The notes under the pieces: model-generated | The model's database searches: none | Seen by the model: only the letters and a program-made list of their open reading frames with translations | Told to the model about the DNA's origin: nothing | Source of the DNA: Haemophilus_D parainfluenzae_AD | Lineage (GTDB): Bacteria; Pseudomonadota; Gammaproteobacteria; Enterobacterales; Pasteurellaceae | Length of the DNA stretch: 64,000 bases | Assembly (NCBI RefSeq): GCF_001679325.1 | Contig: NZ_LZMX01000003.1 | Strand: one strand, 5' to 3' | Made by a program: the position numbers and the translations under genes | Shown here: one piece after another, positions 34,392 to 42,755 of the stretch | Layout: every line of letters begins with the position of its first letter | Position numbering within the stretch: the stretch's first letter is position 1

Positions 34392-34682
34392 ATGGCCATT
34401 CAAACTGAAAAACCAATTGAATGTGTAGGTTGTAATACTTTCGATATGAAATCATTGTTTGATAACAGCGATTGTAGTTTACCTATCGAACAGTTTTACG
34501 CGACTCGTCAAGATGCAGAAGGCGCATTGGAATATTTCACGTTAAAAGCACGTGATGTAGAAAGTGAACCTTGTCAAATTCAGTCTGAAATTCAACAGGT
34601 TGAAGAGGGATATGTACTTAAAGCGGTTTTCACATTCTGCTGCCAAGCGGAATTAGTGATTTTTCAAATGAAGCTTGTGTAA
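34392..34682 (+). CDS. DUF406 / YfcZ-YiiS family protein
   Basis: A 96-residue small cytoplasmic protein of the DUF406 family. The shared pattern with E. coli YfcZ is CGVCNT-like cysteines near the N-terminus (CVGCNTFDM), LFDNSDCSLPI, ARDVESEPC and FTFCCQAELVIFQ. The function is unknown. AAGGAGAAAAAT precedes the ATG at 34392. The longer frame would start inside trpS and is rejected. The following yjjW gene may be in the same operon. Confidence 0.9.
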   Translation: MAIQTEKPIECVGCNTFDMKSLFDNSDCSLPIEQFYATRQDAEGALEYFTLKARDVESEPCQIQSEIQQVEEGYVLKAVFTFCCQAELVIFQMKLV

Positions 34683-34714
34683 GTGATAACTTACTCTAGA
34701 AAACAGCGTTTTTT

Positions 34715-35503
34715 GTGACCGCACTTTCTGATATTTATGTTCCCCTGCATCGTATTATTCCTTTTTCTAATGTAGAAGGGCAGGGGAATCGTACCAGTAT
34801 TTTCTTACAAGGTTGTAAGTTAAACTGCCTTTATTGCCATAATCCAGAAACCATTCCTCGTTATGCAGAAGGCGCTCATCAAGTCAGCCTGCAGTATTTG
34901 TATGAGCAGGTGATGGATGCCGTACCTTTCATTCGTGGTGTGACGGTTTCCGGCGGGGAACCCACCATTCACCATAAAAAGCTCGTTCCGTTGTTTCAAA
35001 AGCTACGTGAGGAAGGGCTAACTTGCTATTTAGATAGCAGTGGTTTCTTTGAATTTGAAGCAATTCGACCTTTAATTGATGTGACAGACAAATTTCTCTT
35101 TGACCTGAAAGGAGAAGGGCTTGGCTTACAACGTTTGTGCTTTGATAGACAAAATCGCCAAGGTATTGTCCCTCAAAACATCATTCCCGCTCATCAACAT
35201 ATCAAGCAAGAAAATTTAGATCGTAATTTGAAGAATTTGGCGCAATTATTACCATTAAATAAAGTGGAAGAAGTGCGGTTAGTTTATGTGGCGAATTTTT
35301 TTGATGCAGAAAAGTTGGTGGAAAAAGTCGGTTCCTTATTGAAAGGTTATCCGGATGTTTTGTTCAAAATTATCCGAATGCACACAAAAGGTGCTCGAGA
35401 TGCTGAAGGGCTCAGCCCTTATGTCCCAACTGTTGAGCAGACCCAAGAACTTGAAAACTATGCGAAATCTTGTGGTCTGACCAAAATTGTGACCATTTTA
35501 TAA
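34715..35503 (+). CDS. yjjW: Glycyl-radical enzyme activating protein, YjjW-like
   Basis: A radical SAM activase of 262 residues. Cys34, Cys38, Cys41 (CKLNCLYCHNPE) bind the [4Fe-4S] cluster that cleaves SAM, followed by GVTVSGGEPT (SAM-binding) and LFDLKGEG. Such enzymes install the glycyl radical in a partner. The YjjW branch acts with YjjI, which is not found in this window. The extra ferredoxin-type cysteines of the E. coli protein are not present after the first cluster. The only possible start is the GTG at 34715: an in-frame TAG lies at 34697-34699, and no other plausible start is near. This GTG overlaps an uptake sequence and has no clear ribosome binding site. Confidence 0.85.
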   Translation: MTALSDIYVPLHRIIPFSNVEGQGNRTSIFLQGCKLNCLYCHNPETIPRYAEGAHQVSLQYLYEQVMDAVPFIRGVTVSGGEPTIHHKKLVPLFQKLREEGLTCYLDSSGFFEFEAIRPLIDVTDKFLFDLKGEGLGLQRLCFDRQNRQGIVPQNIIPAHQHIKQENLDRNLKNLAQLLPLNKVEEVRLVYVANFFDAEKLVEKVGSLLKGYPDVLFKIIRMHTKGARDAEGLSPYVPTVEQTQELENYAKSCGLTKIVTIL

Positions 35504-35609
35504 GCAAACATATCGAAAAGTAGCAAAAATATTCCGACTTTTTACCGAAAAACAAGTAGAATAGGACAATTTTATTCACTTACTTATCTAACCAACCTAG
35601 GGGAAAAAA

Positions 35610-36857
35610 ATGGGTATTTTAGGTAGCATTTTAGGCATTGTCGTATTACTGGTCATTGCCGTATTATTTTCAAATAATCGTAAGGCGATTAATTTACGTA
35701 CTGTATTAGGGGCTTTGGCGATCCAAATCGGATTTGCGGCCCTTATTTTGTATGTGCCGTTTGGTCGAGATGCATTACAAGCGACGGCAAATGGTGTATC
35801 AAATGTTATCGCCTATGGTAATGAAGGGATTAACTTCGTCTTTGGTGGCTTATCGGATCCTTCAAATGCCGGCTTTATCTTTGCGGTGAAAGTGTTACCA
35901 ATCATCGTCTTTTTCTCTGGTTTAATTTCTGTGCTTTATTACTTAGGCATTATGCAAGTTGTCATCAAAGTGATTGGTGGTGCATTGCAAGCCGCATTAG
36001 GCACATCTAAAGCAGAATCAATGTCTGCAGCAGCGAATATTTTCGTTGGCCAAACTGAAGCACCTTTAGTGGTTCGTCCTTACATTAAAAATATGACCCA
36101 ATCTGAATTGTTCGCTATTATGGCGGGTGGTACAGCTTCTATCGCGGGTTCAGTGATGGCGGGTTATGCAGGAATGGGCGTGCCGTTGACTTACTTAATC
36201 GCAGCCTCTTTCATGGCTGCACCAGCAGGTTTATTATTTGCGAAAATTTTATTCCCGCAAACTGAACAATTTACCGATAAACAACCTGAAACGGATGATA
36301 GCGAAAAACCGACTAACGTGCTTGAAGCAATGGCAGGTGGTGCGAGTGCCGGTATGCAATTAGCGTTAAACGTAGGTGCGATGTTACTCGCTTTCGTGGG
36401 TTTAATTGCTTTAATTAACGGTATTTTAGGCGGCGTAGGCGGCTGGTTCGGTTACGGTGATTTAACGTTACAATCAATCTTTGGTTGGATCTTCAAACCA
36501 TTAGCTTACTTAATCGGTGTATCTTGGGATGAATCTGCAATTGCGGGTCAAATGATTGGTATGAAGTTAGCGGTGAACGAATTCGTGGGTTACTTAGAGT
36601 TTGCGAAATACTTACAACCAGATACCGCGGTGGTATTAAGTGAAAAAACCAAAGCCATCATTACTTTCGCATTATGTGGTTTCGCTAACTTCAGTTCTAT
36701 CGCAATCTTAATCGGCGGTATCGGTGGTATGGCACCAAATCGTCGTGGTGATGTGGCTCGCTTAGGTTTAAAAGCAGTTGTAGCGGGTACATTAGCTAAC
36801 TTAATGAGTGCGACTATCGCAGGTTTATTCATCGAGTTAAGCGGCGTAGCAATGTAA
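35610..36857 (+). CDS. nupC: Concentrative nucleoside transporter
   Basis: A CNT-family sodium- or proton-coupled importer of nucleosides with about ten membrane segments. It has 415 residues, with the conserved GQTEAPLVVRPYI block near residues 145-157, MAGGTASIAG, and EFVGYLEFAKYL towards the end. The gene ends in a strong hairpin 38 bases later and is followed by deoD, which phosphorylises the imported purine nucleosides. AGGGGAAAAAA precedes the ATG. Confidence 0.96.
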   Translation: MGILGSILGIVVLLVIAVLFSNNRKAINLRTVLGALAIQIGFAALILYVPFGRDALQATANGVSNVIAYGNEGINFVFGGLSDPSNAGFIFAVKVLPIIVFFSGLISVLYYLGIMQVVIKVIGGALQAALGTSKAESMSAAANIFVGQTEAPLVVRPYIKNMTQSELFAIMAGGTASIAGSVMAGYAGMGVPLTYLIAASFMAAPAGLLFAKILFPQTEQFTDKQPETDDSEKPTNVLEAMAGGASAGMQLALNVGAMLLAFVGLIALINGILGGVGGWFGYGDLTLQSIFGWIFKPLAYLIGVSWDESAIAGQMIGMKLAVNEFVGYLEFAKYLQPDTAVVLSEKTKAIITFALCGFANFSSIAILIGGIGGMAPNRRGDVARLGLKAVVAGTLANLMSATIAGLFIELSGVAM

Positions 36858-36894
36858 TTAAAATGTGGTGAATTTTGACCGCACTTTATCTCTC

Positions 36895-36925
36895 AACACC
36901 ACGAATCGTTCGTGGTGTTGTATTT
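36895..36925 (+). terminator. nupC terminator
   Basis: AACACCACGAA and TTCGTGGTGTT are perfect inverted repeats with a three-base TCG loop, followed by GTATTTT. Transcripts may stop before deoD. Confidence 0.85.
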
Positions 36926-36933
36926 TAAAGCAG

Positions 36934-36949
36934 GCGAAAACGTTTGCTT
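36934..36949. promoter_or_regulatory. PurR-like operator before deoD
   Basis: GCGAAAACGTTTGCTT resembles the PurR consensus with three differences. It lies 37 bases before the deoD start. Purine control of deoD is a guess from this match. A CytR-type site is another possibility. Confidence 0.45.
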
Positions 36950-36985
36950 AAATGATTTTTTATTTATCAACAAGAGGAAAAAATA

Positions 36986-37702
36986 ATGACTCCACATATT
37001 AATGCTCCTGAAGGCGCATTTGCAGATGTTGTATTAATGCCAGGTGATCCGCTTCGTGCAAAATATATTGCTGAAACATTCTTAGAAGATGCGAAAGAAG
37101 TGACTAACGTTCGCAATATGTTGGGTTATACCGGTACTTATAAAGGTCGTCGTATCTCTGTTATGGGGCACGGTATGGGTATCCCATCTTGCTCAATTTA
37201 TGCGAAAGAATTAATTACTGAATACGGTGTTAAGAAAATCATCCGTGTTGGTTCTTGTGGTGCTGTACGTATGGATGTTAAAGTACGTGATGTTATCATT
37301 GGCCTTGGTGCATGTACTGATTCAAAAGTAAATCGTATCCGTTTCAAAGATAACGATTTTGCTGCAATTGCTGATTTTGATATGGCACAAGCTGCGGTTC
37401 AAGCTGCAAAAGAAAAAGGTAAGCAAGTTCGCGTAGGGAATCTTTTCTCTGCAGACCTATTCTATACACCAGATTTTGAAATGTTTGATGTGATGGAAAA
37501 ATACGGCATCTTAGGCGTAGAAATGGAAGCAGCTGGTATCTATGGTGTAGCAGCAGAATATGGTGCAAAAGCACTTTGTATCTGTACCGTTTCAGACCAT
37601 ATTCGTACACACGAACAAACTACTGCGGAAGAACGTCAATTAACTTTCAATGATATGATTGAAATTGCGTTAGAGTCTGTATTAATTGGTGATAAAGCAT
37701 AA
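36986..37702 (+). CDS. deoD: Purine nucleoside phosphorylase
   Basis: Splits purine (deoxy)nucleosides with phosphate to the base and (deoxy)ribose-1-phosphate. A 238-residue hexameric-type enzyme with the conserved starts MTPHINAPEGAFADVVLMPGDPLRAK, the phosphate site VGSCGAV, the nucleoside site EMEAAGIYG and the catalytic SDH in TVSDHIRTHE. AGAGGAAAAAAT precedes the ATG. It follows nupC, completing an import-and-cleavage pair for nucleosides made by the secreted 5'-nucleotidase. Confidence 0.98.
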   Translation: MTPHINAPEGAFADVVLMPGDPLRAKYIAETFLEDAKEVTNVRNMLGYTGTYKGRRISVMGHGMGIPSCSIYAKELITEYGVKKIIRVGSCGAVRMDVKVRDVIIGLGACTDSKVNRIRFKDNDFAAIADFDMAQAAVQAAKEKGKQVRVGNLFSADLFYTPDFEMFDVMEKYGILGVEMEAAGIYGVAAEYGAKALCICTVSDHIRTHEQTTAEERQLTFNDMIEIALESVLIGDKA

Positions 37703-37720
37703 TTTATCCGATTGATAGAA

Positions 37721-37760
37721 AAAACAAAAGAGCGGTCAATTTTAACCGCTCTTTTGTTTT
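37721..37760. terminator. Bidirectional terminator between deoD and greB
   Basis: AAAACAAAAGAGCGGT and ACCGCTCTTTTGTTTT are perfect inverted arms, with a short AT-rich loop. It ends both convergent genes. Confidence 0.92.
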
Positions 37761-37770
37761 TTCTACTTCG

Positions 37771-38247
37771 CTATTTTTCATACCAAATTCGGTTCACATA
37801 GAGCACCACTTTGCCCGAGGGTGTTTCCACATGAATTTCATCATCAACGCCTTTTCCAATTAAGGCACGTGCGACGGGAGAATCAATGGAGATCCAGTTT
37901 TTAGCGGGATCGAATTCATCGCAGCCAACAAGGCGATATTGCTTCACTTCACCTTCTTCATCTTCTAGCTCAACCCATGCACCGAAAAACACTTTGCCTT
38001 CTTGTTTTGGGTGGTAATCCACGATTTGTAACACTTCTAAGCGTTTGGAAAGGAAACGCACACGGCGATCAATTTCACGTAAGCGACGTTTACCGTAAAT
38101 ATATTCCGCGTTTTCACTGCGGTCACCAAGCGCTGCAGCATCTGAAACCGCTTGGGTAACTTTAGGGCGTTCTTCTTTCCACAAAAATTTAAGTTCTTGG
38201 TCAAGCGCAAGCCAGCCTTGACGGGTAATGTAATTTGATTTTGCCAT
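37771..38247 (-). CDS. greB: Transcript cleavage factor GreB
   Basis: Rescues backtracked RNA polymerase by stimulating cleavage of the transcript end. It has 158 residues, with an N-terminal coiled coil of two antiparallel helices (about 10-75) whose tip has the acidic DRSENAEY motif, and a C-terminal globular domain ending in PSGKVVLYVNRIWYEK. The tip Asp and Glu that reach the polymerase active site are present. Divergent from tex, as in related Haemophilus. Confidence 0.96.
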   Translation of the reverse strand: MAKSNYITRQGWLALDQELKFLWKEERPKVTQAVSDAAALGDRSENAEYIYGKRRLREIDRRVRFLSKRLEVLQIVDYHPKQEGKVFFGAWVELEDEEGEVKQYRLVGCDEFDPAKNWISIDSPVARALIGKGVDDEIHVETPSGKVVLYVNRIWYEK

Positions 38248-38353
38248 GATAAAAATAAAAGAAATTTTTTTGAATTATATTTGAGCCTGTTGTCTAAAAC
38301 CAGTATTCTATTCCCGTTTTTATCGAATCCTTTAATAACAAAGAAGTATGACA

Positions 38354-40666
38354 ATGTTAAATCAACAAATTAGCCAAATTATTGCGGCAGAATTAACCGT
38401 TCAACCCCAACAAATCCTCGCCGCCATTCAATTATTAGATGATGGCAATACCATTCCATTTATCGCCCGTTATCGTAAAGAAGCCACAGGTGGCTTAGAT
38501 GATACCCAACTTCGTCATTTTGAAACTCGTTTAATTTATTTACGTGAATTAGAAGATCGTCGTCAAACCATCTTGAAATCTATTGAAGAGCAAGGGAAAT
38601 TGACCGATGAATTGCGTGACAAAATCCATGCAACACAAAGTAAAACTGAATTAGAAGATTTGTATTTGCCATATAAACCAAAACGTCGCACGAAAGGGCA
38701 AATTGCGATTGAAGCCGGTCTTGAGCCATTGGCTGATTTACTTTGGAACGAGCCGAAGAATGATCCTGAAACGGCAGCCGCTGAATTTGTAGATGCTGAT
38801 AAAGGTGTAACAGACACCAAAGTCGCACTTGATGGCGCTCGCTATATTTTAATGGAGCGTTTTGCTGAAGATGCGGGCTTATTAGCGAAAGTCCGTGATT
38901 ATTTAGCAAAAAATGCCGTTATTGTATCCAAAGTGATCGAAGGCAAAGAAACGGAAGGCGCAAAATTCCAAGATTATTTCGACCACCAAGAATTATTGAA
39001 AAATGTGCCTTCTCACCGTGCATTAGCCATGTTCCGTGGACGTAATGAGGGCATTTTACAATTAAGCTTAAATGCAGATCCCGATGCAGAAGAGGGAAGT
39101 CGTCAAAGTTATTGTGAAGAGATTATTCGTGATTATTTAGATGTCCGTTTCACGGGGCAGCCTGCAGATAAATGGCGTGAGCAAGTGATTGCGTGGACAT
39201 GGAAAATCAAAGTTTCGTTGCATTTAGAAACGGAATTAATGGCAAGTTTACGTGAAAAAGCAGAAGAAGAGGCCATTGATGTTTTTGCTCGAAATCTGAC
39301 CGCACTTTTAATGGCGGCACCAGCTGGCGCGAAAAGCACTATGGGCTTGGACCCAGGCTTACGTACAGGTGTTAAAGTCGCCGTAGTAGATAACACAGGT
39401 AAATTATTAGATACCACCACCATTTATCCACACACGGGGCGTGAAGCCGAAGCGCAAGTGGCGATTTTCAGCTTAATCCGCAAACATAACGTGGAATTAA
39501 TTGCCATTGGTAATGGTACGGCTTCTCGTGAAACTGAACGTTTTGCGAAAGAAGTCATTAAAGAAATCAAAGAAAATAAACCACAAACCGTTGTAGTGAG
39601 TGAAGCTGGCGCATCGGTTTATTCTGCTTCTGAATTTGCGGCAAATGAATTCCCGAATTTAGATGTCTCTTTACGCGGTGCGGTATCTATCGCCCGTCGT
39701 TTACAAGATCCATTGGCGGAATTAGTAAAAATCGAACCGAAAGCTATTGGTGTAGGGCAATATCAACACGATGTAAACCAAACCCAACTTGCGCGTAAAC
39801 TTGATGCGGTGGTGGAAGACTGTGTAAACGCGGTAGGTGTGGATTTGAATACGGCATCCGCGCCGTTACTTGCTCGCGTGGCAGGGATGACGAAAACCTT
39901 AGCGCAAAACATTGTGGAATACCGTGATGAAAATGGTCGTTTTGAAAGCCGTAGCGAATTGAAAAAAGTGCCGCGTTTAGGGCCAAAAGCCTTTGAGCAA
40001 TGTGCGGGCTTTATGCGTATTGCAGGTGGGAAAAATCCACTTGATGCTTCAGGTGTCCATCCAGAAGCTTACCCAGTGGTGGAAAAAATCTTGCAAGCGA
40101 CAGCACAATCTATTCAAGATTTAATGGGCAATGCGGGTGTGGTACGTCAGCTTGATGCAAAACAATTCATTGATGAGCAATTTGGTTTACCAACGGTTCA
40201 AGATATTTTCAAAGAGTTGGAAAAACCGGGGCGCGATCCGCGTGGTGAATTTAAAACCGCGGTATTCGCAGAGGGCGTGGAAGAAATCACCGATTTAAAA
40301 CCAGGTATGATTTTAGAAGGTACCGTCACTAATGTGACCAACTTCGGCGCATTTGTGGATATTGGTGTTCACCAAGACGGTTTAGTACACATTTCATCAT
40401 TAAGCGATAAATTCGTAGAAGATCCACATCAAGTGGTGAAAACGGGCGATATCGTAAAAGTGAAAGTCTTGGAAGTGGATGTGCCGCGTAAACGTATTGC
40501 ATTGACGATGCGATTAGATGAAAGTGCGGTCAAAAATGACAGCAAATCTGACCGCACTTTAAGCGCAAAACCAAGAAGTAATGCACCTCGTCAAGAGCGT
40601 AATCCTAGAGGAAATAGTGCGATGGGTAATGCCTTTGCCGATGCGTTGAAAAATTGGAAAAAATAA
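38354..40666 (+). CDS. tex: Tex-family transcription accessory protein (S1 domain)
   Basis: A 770-residue nucleic-acid-binding protein. In order it has an N-terminal helical Tex domain (SQIIAAELTVQPQQ, NTIPFIARYRKEATGGLDD), a YqgF/RNase H-like domain (STMGLDPGLRTGVKVAVVDNTGKLLDT), helix-hairpin-helix motifs (LNTASAPLLARVAGM), and a C-terminal S1 domain (LEGTVTNVTNFGAFVDIGVHQDGLVHIS, about residues 650-720). The tail is basic and repetitive. The ATG at 38354 gives the length I recall for the H. influenzae protein. The ATG two codons earlier is also possible. Two uptake sequences in the tail coding region are inverted. Confidence 0.93.
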   Translation: MLNQQISQIIAAELTVQPQQILAAIQLLDDGNTIPFIARYRKEATGGLDDTQLRHFETRLIYLRELEDRRQTILKSIEEQGKLTDELRDKIHATQSKTELEDLYLPYKPKRRTKGQIAIEAGLEPLADLLWNEPKNDPETAAAEFVDADKGVTDTKVALDGARYILMERFAEDAGLLAKVRDYLAKNAVIVSKVIEGKETEGAKFQDYFDHQELLKNVPSHRALAMFRGRNEGILQLSLNADPDAEEGSRQSYCEEIIRDYLDVRFTGQPADKWREQVIAWTWKIKVSLHLETELMASLREKAEEEAIDVFARNLTALLMAAPAGAKSTMGLDPGLRTGVKVAVVDNTGKLLDTTTIYPHTGREAEAQVAIFSLIRKHNVELIAIGNGTASRETERFAKEVIKEIKENKPQTVVVSEAGASVYSASEFAANEFPNLDVSLRGAVSIARRLQDPLAELVKIEPKAIGVGQYQHDVNQTQLARKLDAVVEDCVNAVGVDLNTASAPLLARVAGMTKTLAQNIVEYRDENGRFESRSELKKVPRLGPKAFEQCAGFMRIAGGKNPLDASGVHPEAYPVVEKILQATAQSIQDLMGNAGVVRQLDAKQFIDEQFGLPTVQDIFKELEKPGRDPRGEFKTAVFAEGVEEITDLKPGMILEGTVTNVTNFGAFVDIGVHQDGLVHISSLSDKFVEDPHQVVKTGDIVKVKVLEVDVPRKRIALTMRLDESAVKNDSKSDRTLSAKPRSNAPRQERNPRGNSAMGNAFADALKNWKK

Positions 40667-40709
40667 TTTCGTCATTTAGATGAACATTGTGGCCAAATAG
40701 GCGTACAAT

Positions 40710-40745
40710 GAAGGGGATCTGGTCAATCATCCAATCCCCTTTTTT
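40710..40745 (+). terminator. tex terminator
   Basis: AAGGGGAT and ATCCCCTT pair around a loop of about 15 bases, followed by TTTTTTAT. Confidence 0.8.
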
Positions 40746-40768
40746 ATTTCAACGAAAGGAATATTCTT

Positions 40769-41152
40769 ATGGAAAAAGGTATTCTTGGGCCGCATGAAGG
40801 CAAGGAGCTGGAATTAATGTTAAGGGGCGAAAAGCAAGTGGCATTATTCAATCAGGAGCTCGGTATTCCTGACGCCTTTCTCCCTTATCTTGAGCAAGGA
40901 ATGCTTCATTCAAAAACAGTGCAACGTCATATTAATGATGTTTGCTTAACCGATTTTATTGTCTATTTACCCCAATCTCTTGCACTCGCTGAACAAATGG
41001 AAGTACTACTTCCTGCAAGCACGGTGAATGGTTTTGATCCAAAAGTGGAACGTGAAATCGGCCGAATTCTTGGTTACCGAGAAAAAGATATCGAATACTA
41101 TATTCAGCATTTTCAAGATAATTTAGAAAAGTATCGGCAGCAGTATAGTTAA
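40769..41152 (+). CDS. Conserved-looking small protein of unknown function
   Basis: A 127-residue cytoplasmic protein, mostly helical by its pattern of charged and hydrophobic residues, with no signal peptide or membrane segment. I do not recognise the family. It has no cysteine or histidine motif that suggests catalysis. The ATG is preceded by AAAGGAATATT, and the codon use is like that of the neighbouring core genes (few ATA or AGA codons), so it looks resident rather than imported. It lies between a terminator and the AT-rich immunity patch. Confidence 0.7.
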   Translation: MEKGILGPHEGKELELMLRGEKQVALFNQELGIPDAFLPYLEQGMLHSKTVQRHINDVCLTDFIVYLPQSLALAEQMEVLLPASTVNGFDPKVEREIGRILGYREKDIEYYIQHFQDNLEKYRQQYS

Positions 41153-41275
41153 TAGATAAAATAAAAGTGCGGTTGATATTTAAGCAAGATAGGCGTATGT
41201 ATATGATGAAATCCTTTTAAGGATAGAAATAAATATACGAACGATTAGAGTGAATCCTATATTAGGTGAGAGAAG

Positions 41276-41953
41276 ATGATTATCGGAAATCCAGGGATAT
41301 ATGATAGTAAAGGGAATTTTAATAGCTTTGCTATTCAAATAGATAAGATTTTAGATACAGATAATTTTTCAGTAAATCTGTGTATTGATATGAATATTTA
41401 CCCAACTCAATTGGCTTATAATAAAGCAAGTTATCTTATTGATTATTTTAATCCTAAATTGGAGATCTTCTCCAATATAAATGATGAGTTATTTTATTTG
41501 GATGATAGGGATTTAATGATTAATTTAATGGCAAAGGGATTTGGGTATATATATGCTATTGAGGAATTAATAAAAGACAATAAAATTGATTATCAAGAGT
41601 TTATAGATAATGAAGATATTTTTTTAGAAAAATTGAATCTAGTTAAACAGAGTGAAGTGGTAAACCCATATTTATGGGAGATAGACTACATGGAGTATGT
41701 AAACAAAGGGTTTTATCCTTTTGTAATAAATAGTTCTAGCGGTTTATCTAAAATAATAGTTGTTTTTAATAAGAATAGAAGTTATGACTTAGATTATATT
41801 GAGGATAGATTGTTGCTTTCTAATACAAGATCAAGTCAGAGTGTTGGTTTCTTTGATGAACGATTTTGGGGAGTTAAGGTGTCTTGTGTTAAGAGTGATG
41901 AGTTAAGCCTAATAATTAATAAGGTTTACTCTGTGTTGAGTGAGGCTTCTTAA
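41276..41953 (+). CDS. Unknown AT-rich gene, immunity-like
   Basis: A 225-residue protein that I do not recognise. It is acidic, rich in Ile, Asn, Asp and Tyr, with no signal peptide or membrane helix. The composition and very AT-rich DNA with many ATA and AGA codons are like those of immunity proteins of contact-dependent or polymorphic toxins, and the next gene supports this. AGGTGAGAG lies before the ATG. The function is inferred from composition and context only. Confidence 0.6.
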   Translation: MIIGNPGIYDSKGNFNSFAIQIDKILDTDNFSVNLCIDMNIYPTQLAYNKASYLIDYFNPKLEIFSNINDELFYLDDRDLMINLMAKGFGYIYAIEELIKDNKIDYQEFIDNEDIFLEKLNLVKQSEVVNPYLWEIDYMEYVNKGFYPFVINSSSGLSKIIVVFNKNRSYDLDYIEDRLLLSNTRSSQSVGFFDERFWGVKVSCVKSDELSLIINKVYSVLSEAS

Positions 41954-41975
41954 TAGAATGTAGACTAGGCATATG

Positions 41976-42011
41976 GTGCGGTCAAAAACACAAGCGATTT
42001 TGACCGCGCTT
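41976..42011. repeat. Uptake-type hairpin repeat, copy 1
   Basis: An inverted repeat with arms GCGGTCAAAA and TTTTGACCGC that acts as a terminator of the preceding gene. Thirty-four of 36 bases match the copy at 42703-42738, which lies after the next gene. Confidence 0.85.
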
Positions 42012-42178
42012 TTGTTTCCAAAGATGATTATTCTAAGTAAACCTTATAATTCCACATTCACTTTTCTGTAGAAATATCACTATAGATAGCATAACAAGTC
42101 AAAGTGGTAAATTAGGTAATTGTTTAATGTATACTAGATCTAAAGGAACTAATATTATTGTTACTAAGGTAAATTAAT

Positions 42179-42682
42179 ATGACTAAACCTAAAGCTGCTT
42201 TTGTCAGAATTAATAAAGATTTCTTATTGGTTACCTCTTTTATTAGAGGAATGATTGCGATAACAGATCCAGATCAAGATTTTATTTTTAATGAAGTTGA
42301 TATTTCTGATTTAGATCTAGGAAGGTTAATTAAAGAAAAGCTTAATGAAAGTAAAGAAATTTCGTTCGAAGAGTTTCAGGCTATCTTTAATTCTGAAAAA
42401 ATGAAAGGACTACAAAAAAATCTCGAAGAAGAGATGAAAAAACGCTATGGATATAAAAATAAAAAATCGATCTATAAGGATATGTCTTTTTTATCTTTAG
42501 AACAGGACGCTAGTTTTATAATTATAGCGCCACTTCACCAGGATTCTCTTGGTGGGTACTCAGGAATTTCACTTCCTGACAATTCACCATTAGAATTTAA
42601 ATATGATAAGAGTATTTCGGATGAAGAATTAGGGAAAGCCATAAGACAAGCCCTGACGTATTGTACGAGTATTTATCGGTAA
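42179..42682 (+). CDS. CdiI-like contact-dependent inhibition immunity protein (DUF1436-like)
   Basis: A 167-residue protein without signal peptide. The C-terminal end, FKYDKSISDEELGKAIRQAL, is like the end of CdiI/DUF1436 immunity proteins, which usually finish with an acidic DEELG-type stretch and an alanine-leucine helix. The N-terminal segment (KAAFVRINKDFLLVTSFIRG) also fits. No toxin gene (cdiA, rhs or similar) is in the window, so it would be an orphan immunity gene. The DNA is AT-rich and unlike the core genes. TAAGGTAAATTAAT precedes the ATG. Assignment from memory of the family, moderate confidence. Confidence 0.55.
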   Translation: MTKPKAAFVRINKDFLLVTSFIRGMIAITDPDQDFIFNEVDISDLDLGRLIKEKLNESKEISFEEFQAIFNSEKMKGLQKNLEEEMKKRYGYKNKKSIYKDMSFLSLEQDASFIIIAPLHQDSLGGYSGISLPDNSPLEFKYDKSISDEELGKAIRQALTYCTSIYR

Positions 42683-42702
42683 TATATTTCCTCAAAATAA
42701 AA

Positions 42703-42738
42703 GTGCGGTCAAAAACACAAGTGATTTTGACCGCACTT
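42703..42738. repeat. Uptake-type hairpin repeat, copy 2
   Basis: Second copy of the repeat at 41976-42011 with two mismatches. It carries complete uptake cores on both arms and lies between the immunity gene and the end of glpK, serving as a bidirectional terminator. Confidence 0.88.
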
Positions 42739-42755
42739 ATTATTAGAAGGAAGAA

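Noticed and set aside
41976..42738. Insertion-sequence ends around the immunity gene
   Set aside because: The repeats are direct copies of a terminator hairpin. No transposase, target duplication or terminal inverted repeats were seen.
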